A DNA stretch of 64,000 bases from Effrenium voratum (taxonomy: Eukaryota > Sar > Dinophyceae > Suessiales > Symbiodiniaceae), in NCBI GenBank assembly GCA_963377175.1, contig CAUJNA010000853.1, forward strand, positions 43,501 through 107,500, given 5' to 3'. Of this stretch, positions 61,785 to 64,000 are shown piece after piece. Within the stretch, counting starts at the first letter, position 1. The number at the start of each line of letters is the position of its first letter. The notes beneath the pieces were generated by a model that saw only the letters and a list, made by a program, of their open reading frames with translations, made no database searches and was not told the DNA's origin. A program made the translations under genes and the position numbers.

Positions 61785-62877
61785 CATGGCTTCTGACAGA
61801 GGGCCCCTTGGAGAGTAGATTGATCTTCCGGGTACCCTCCCACAGGTGTCATGTTAGTTAGGAAGGGTACCAAAATGGCACCAAAAGGTAAATGGAACCA
61901 AAGACTCAAACCCGCGTAACCCCAGCTCTTCAATTTGGAGCCATAGCCAGATGACCAAACCTCAAGGGTGAAGCAATGGTCGGAGGGGTCGAGTTTCAAG
62001 TTGTTTTTTGAAACTGGCCAGTTTCAGTTTTGGTTGTGCAGTTGCCACATCGCTTTGAAGGCATATGCCATTGAAGCGCCGGGATGGCGACGTTTGAACG
62101 GTTTCATGGTGGTTCAAGGAAGGCTGAGATGACAAGTGAGCAGAATTCAGAGACTTGTTTCATCGAGACAATACACCAATCGTCGACAGCAGGGTGACTG
62201 AAATCAAGATCTGAGCAGTTGGTTCTACAGCAGGGCAACCTCAGAAATCACCTCAATGACTTCAGCCTTCATGACTCCCCAGTGACACTTCCAGAATCAT
62301 CCCTGGCATGATGCCGCGTACTTTCACCTGCGTTTGTCTTATGAGTTCCGTAGTTTTGGTAATCCGAGGATAGAAGCTTGTCTTTGAAGGGATGGTCTTC
62401 TAAAGGCGCACTCCAAGCATTGCAAGGACGGCGCCCGAAGAAGGGCGCGACTGAACGTGCCTTCCATGACCGGTTGAAAGGGGGGAGGGAAACGGGTCTA
62501 AGGTCTGCTGGCGCCTTTCTCACCAGCATTTGGTTCGAAGAGTTCCCTTCATACTGATCCTGAAGGTGTGCATAGGATATTCGATCCTCATCCATGAAGC
62601 GCCATCGACAGACATCTTATGGAAGCCTCTGGCTCACCTCCAATTGCGAGTGAAGGGATTGCATGGCAAAGCGCTCCCCCTTGTCTTTTTCTTTTTTTAG
62701 GGCCGCGTTCAAGCCGCAATGAATCGGATATGTAACCCTTCATTGGCGATTTGGATCGGTGGTTTGGGGATTTGAACTCTTTGACACCCAAATGGGAAGC
62801 GTCCCCTCTAACCCCCAAGCCCCAAATCTAAGCCATTAATTTGGAGCAAGTTTGGGCCTGACCCAGGCGGGACAAAG
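61785..62877. other. No supported exon
   Basis: 61850-61945 resembles the inside of family H (AAAATGGCACC, TAAATGGAACCAAAGACT). Minus frames 62269-62595 and 62588-62818 have no domain. Confidence 0.35.
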
Positions 62878-62938
62878 CTGTGCCCTGCGCATATCGAGCA
62901 GTACCCGCCGGACGTGAGCAAGGCCGGGAAGGAGTTGG
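62878..62938 (+). CDS. Candidate short exon, CPAH motif
   Basis: Between GGACAAAG and GAGTTGG|GTAAAG (GT at 62939). The frame LCPAHIEQYPPDVSKAGKEL. 61 nt. Strong donor, weak acceptor. May add Cys/His ligands to the nearby zinc-binding exons. Confidence 0.45.
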
Positions 62939-63348
62939 GTAAAGGACGCGGGCCCGGGCGCCTCTGCCGTGGTTTCGCGTTTTGTTCGATCTGTCGAAAC
63001 AAGACAGCAGGCAGCGTGGCAATGGGAGTCACCGCAAGCCCCCAAAAAGATGAGGAAGGACTAGGAAAGAAAGAGGAAACCGCCATGGTTGTTTGCTTGA
63101 AGCACCACGCCCATCTTTGGATGAAAAGGGAGATGCCCAACCCGTTTTCAAAAACAAGCAGTGTGTAAAAACATGGAGCTGTCCCTTAAAACGGGTGGTG
63201 TTCCCTTTGGTTTCCCCTAAAAACCACCCAAAAGCGGCACCCTCAAAAAGAGGTGTGTGTTAAAGCAGGGAGCCGCCCCCTAAAACGGGTGGCTTTCCCT
63301 TTGGTTTCCCCTAAAAACCCACCCCCAAAAAGCGGCATGCCCCTTGAG
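62939..63348 (+). repeat. Intron with a direct duplication of about 115 bp
   Basis: CTTAAAACGGGTGGTGTTCC-type unit (63185-63250) and CCTAAAACGGGTGGCTTTCC unit (63280-63335), each followed by TTTGGTTTCCCCTAAAAACC and AAAAGCGGCA. Confidence 0.6.
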
Positions 63349-63500
63349 TCGCGGCGAGTCCTGGCCGCCGCGGCATGCCAGGTGCGGCGCCTCTGGGTTT
63401 GCCGCCACTGCCGGAAGTACAGCGCGGCGCGGGCTGCCGCGGGCAAGGCCGGCGACTTGGGAGAGAGGGGCGAGGCTTCGCGGGCGCCCCCACTTGCGCA
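63349..63500 (+). CDS. Candidate exon with C-x2-C zinc-binding motif
   Basis: After GCCCCTTGAG the frame SRRVLAAAACQVRRLWVCRH then CRKYSAARAAAGKAGDLGER. VCRHCRKY is a plausible metal-binding Cys pair. The 3' end lies before the (TG)n at 63550. Confidence 0.45.
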
Positions 63501-63617
63501 AGTGTGTCTGTGTGTCTGTGTGTGCCCGAGTGTTTGTTGGGTTGTTTGGTTGTGTGTGTGTGTGTGTGTGTGTTTTGTTCCTGCTTTCTTTTTGTTTGGT
63601 CGCGTCGCGTCGCTCAG
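63501..63617 (+). repeat. Intron with (TG)n
   Basis: GTGTGTCTGTGTG (63500-63522), then (TG)10 at 63552-63571, ending in CGCGTCGCTCAG acceptor. Confidence 0.6.
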
Positions 63618-63770
63618 GCGGTGCGGGACGCGGCGGGGCTCTTCTTCCGCCGCGCCGTGGCGGCCGAGAGCTCCGCCGCGGAGCTGATCCCGGCGCCGCT
63701 GGAGGAGGCGGAGGACTGCGCCGCCTGCGCCGCGGCCGGGGGAATTGGCCCACGCCGGCCGCGGGCGACG
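63618..63770 (+). CDS. Candidate exon, Ala-rich with C-x2-C
   Basis: Acceptor GTCGCTCAG (ends 63617). The frame reads AVRDAAGLFFRRAVAAESSA, AELIPAPLEEAEDCAACAAA. Phase 0. EDCAACAAAG supplies another Cys pair. Donor unclear. Runs with the previous exon in the same gene. Confidence 0.5.
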
Positions 63771-64000
63771 GGGGAAAACGGTGGCTGCGGCGTCTCAAAG
63801 CCAACATGCTGGCTATAAGGAAAGGAACCTCTTGTCATATGGTCGGCCTGTTTTTTCCACGTTCGGTGGGATTGATCACATGAGCCACAATCAAAACCTG
63901 GGTAGATGATGGTAGATGAAGGTAGCAAGGTGCAGTCCCAGCCAGAAATAGTTGCCGCCGCCTTCTTAATTCTTTGCATGGTTCCGGGTAGATCATTTTA
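63771..64000. other. Window end, no feature recognised
   Basis: AGCCAGAAATAGTTGCCGCC (63930) resembles AGCCAGAATTCGTTGCGGCC at 32729, each followed by TTCTTTGCATGG or TTCTTTACATTGG, a further short dispersed repeat. Confidence 0.4.

Overview
This 64 kb window reads as nuclear DNA of an intron-rich eukaryote, most likely a dinoflagellate (Suessiales/Symbiodiniaceae-like). The reasons are many short GC-rich exon-like islands separated by long non-coding sequence, abundant simple repeats, several families of 90-150 bp elements that behave like introner elements, a decayed retroelement carrying a cytosine DNA methyltransferase next to a reverse transcriptase, and an ISXO2/IS1595-like DDE transposase paired with a P-loop NTPase. 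There is no operon structure, ribosome-binding-site logic, rRNA, tRNA or CRISPR array. The organism is an inference; no marker gene settles it.

Almost every exon-like island I can support lies on the + strand (for example 144-265, 2575-2647, 3445-3585, 4643-4729, 6473-6554, 20276-20366, 30844-30971, 31697-31759, 32396-32605, 34503-34934, 42886-43058, 49276-49428, 54536-54724, 63618-63770). None matches a named gene with certainty. The best hints are a RING-type zinc finger split between about 33.8 and 36.1 kb, an ankyrin-like exon at 2.6 kb, an RS/zinc-knuckle-like exon at 16.9 kb and a group of Cys-pair exons at 57-63.8 kb. I cannot assemble complete genes; exon limits come from splice-site-like dinucleotides and open frames only.

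Introns and spacers are filled with short repeat families, named A-K here. Family A (7 copies) has CTAGGTCC-type terminal inverted repeats (TIRs). Four copies show clear 4-bp target duplications. Family B (4 copies) and family A offer GT...AG splice sites, and in several places removing them joins open reading frames. Families A, B, D, I, J and K always lie in the same + orientation as the exons, which supports a single long unidirectionally transcribed region and an introner role.

The most unusual region is 21.07-28.21 kb. It is bounded by inverted (TA)n-GGTACC-C-tract ends, with a third G-tract/TA/C-tract palindrome at 25.82-25.93 kb dividing it in two. The left part holds a frameshifted P-loop NTPase gene and an ISXO2-like transposase. 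The right part holds a sharply AT-rich island of viral origin with an intact A32-like packaging ATPase and the C-terminal chaperone (S74) of a fibre protein. Large foldback repeats sit just inside both outer ends.

Other landmarks are a 1.2 kb minisatellite with no adenine on the + strand (7418-8633), a 0.9 kb TG-rich satellite block (9.96-10.84 kb), long GGGT, ATG and TG tracts (34.0, 37.05 and 55.13 kb), and the methyltransferase/reverse transcriptase remnant at 47.1-48.2 kb.
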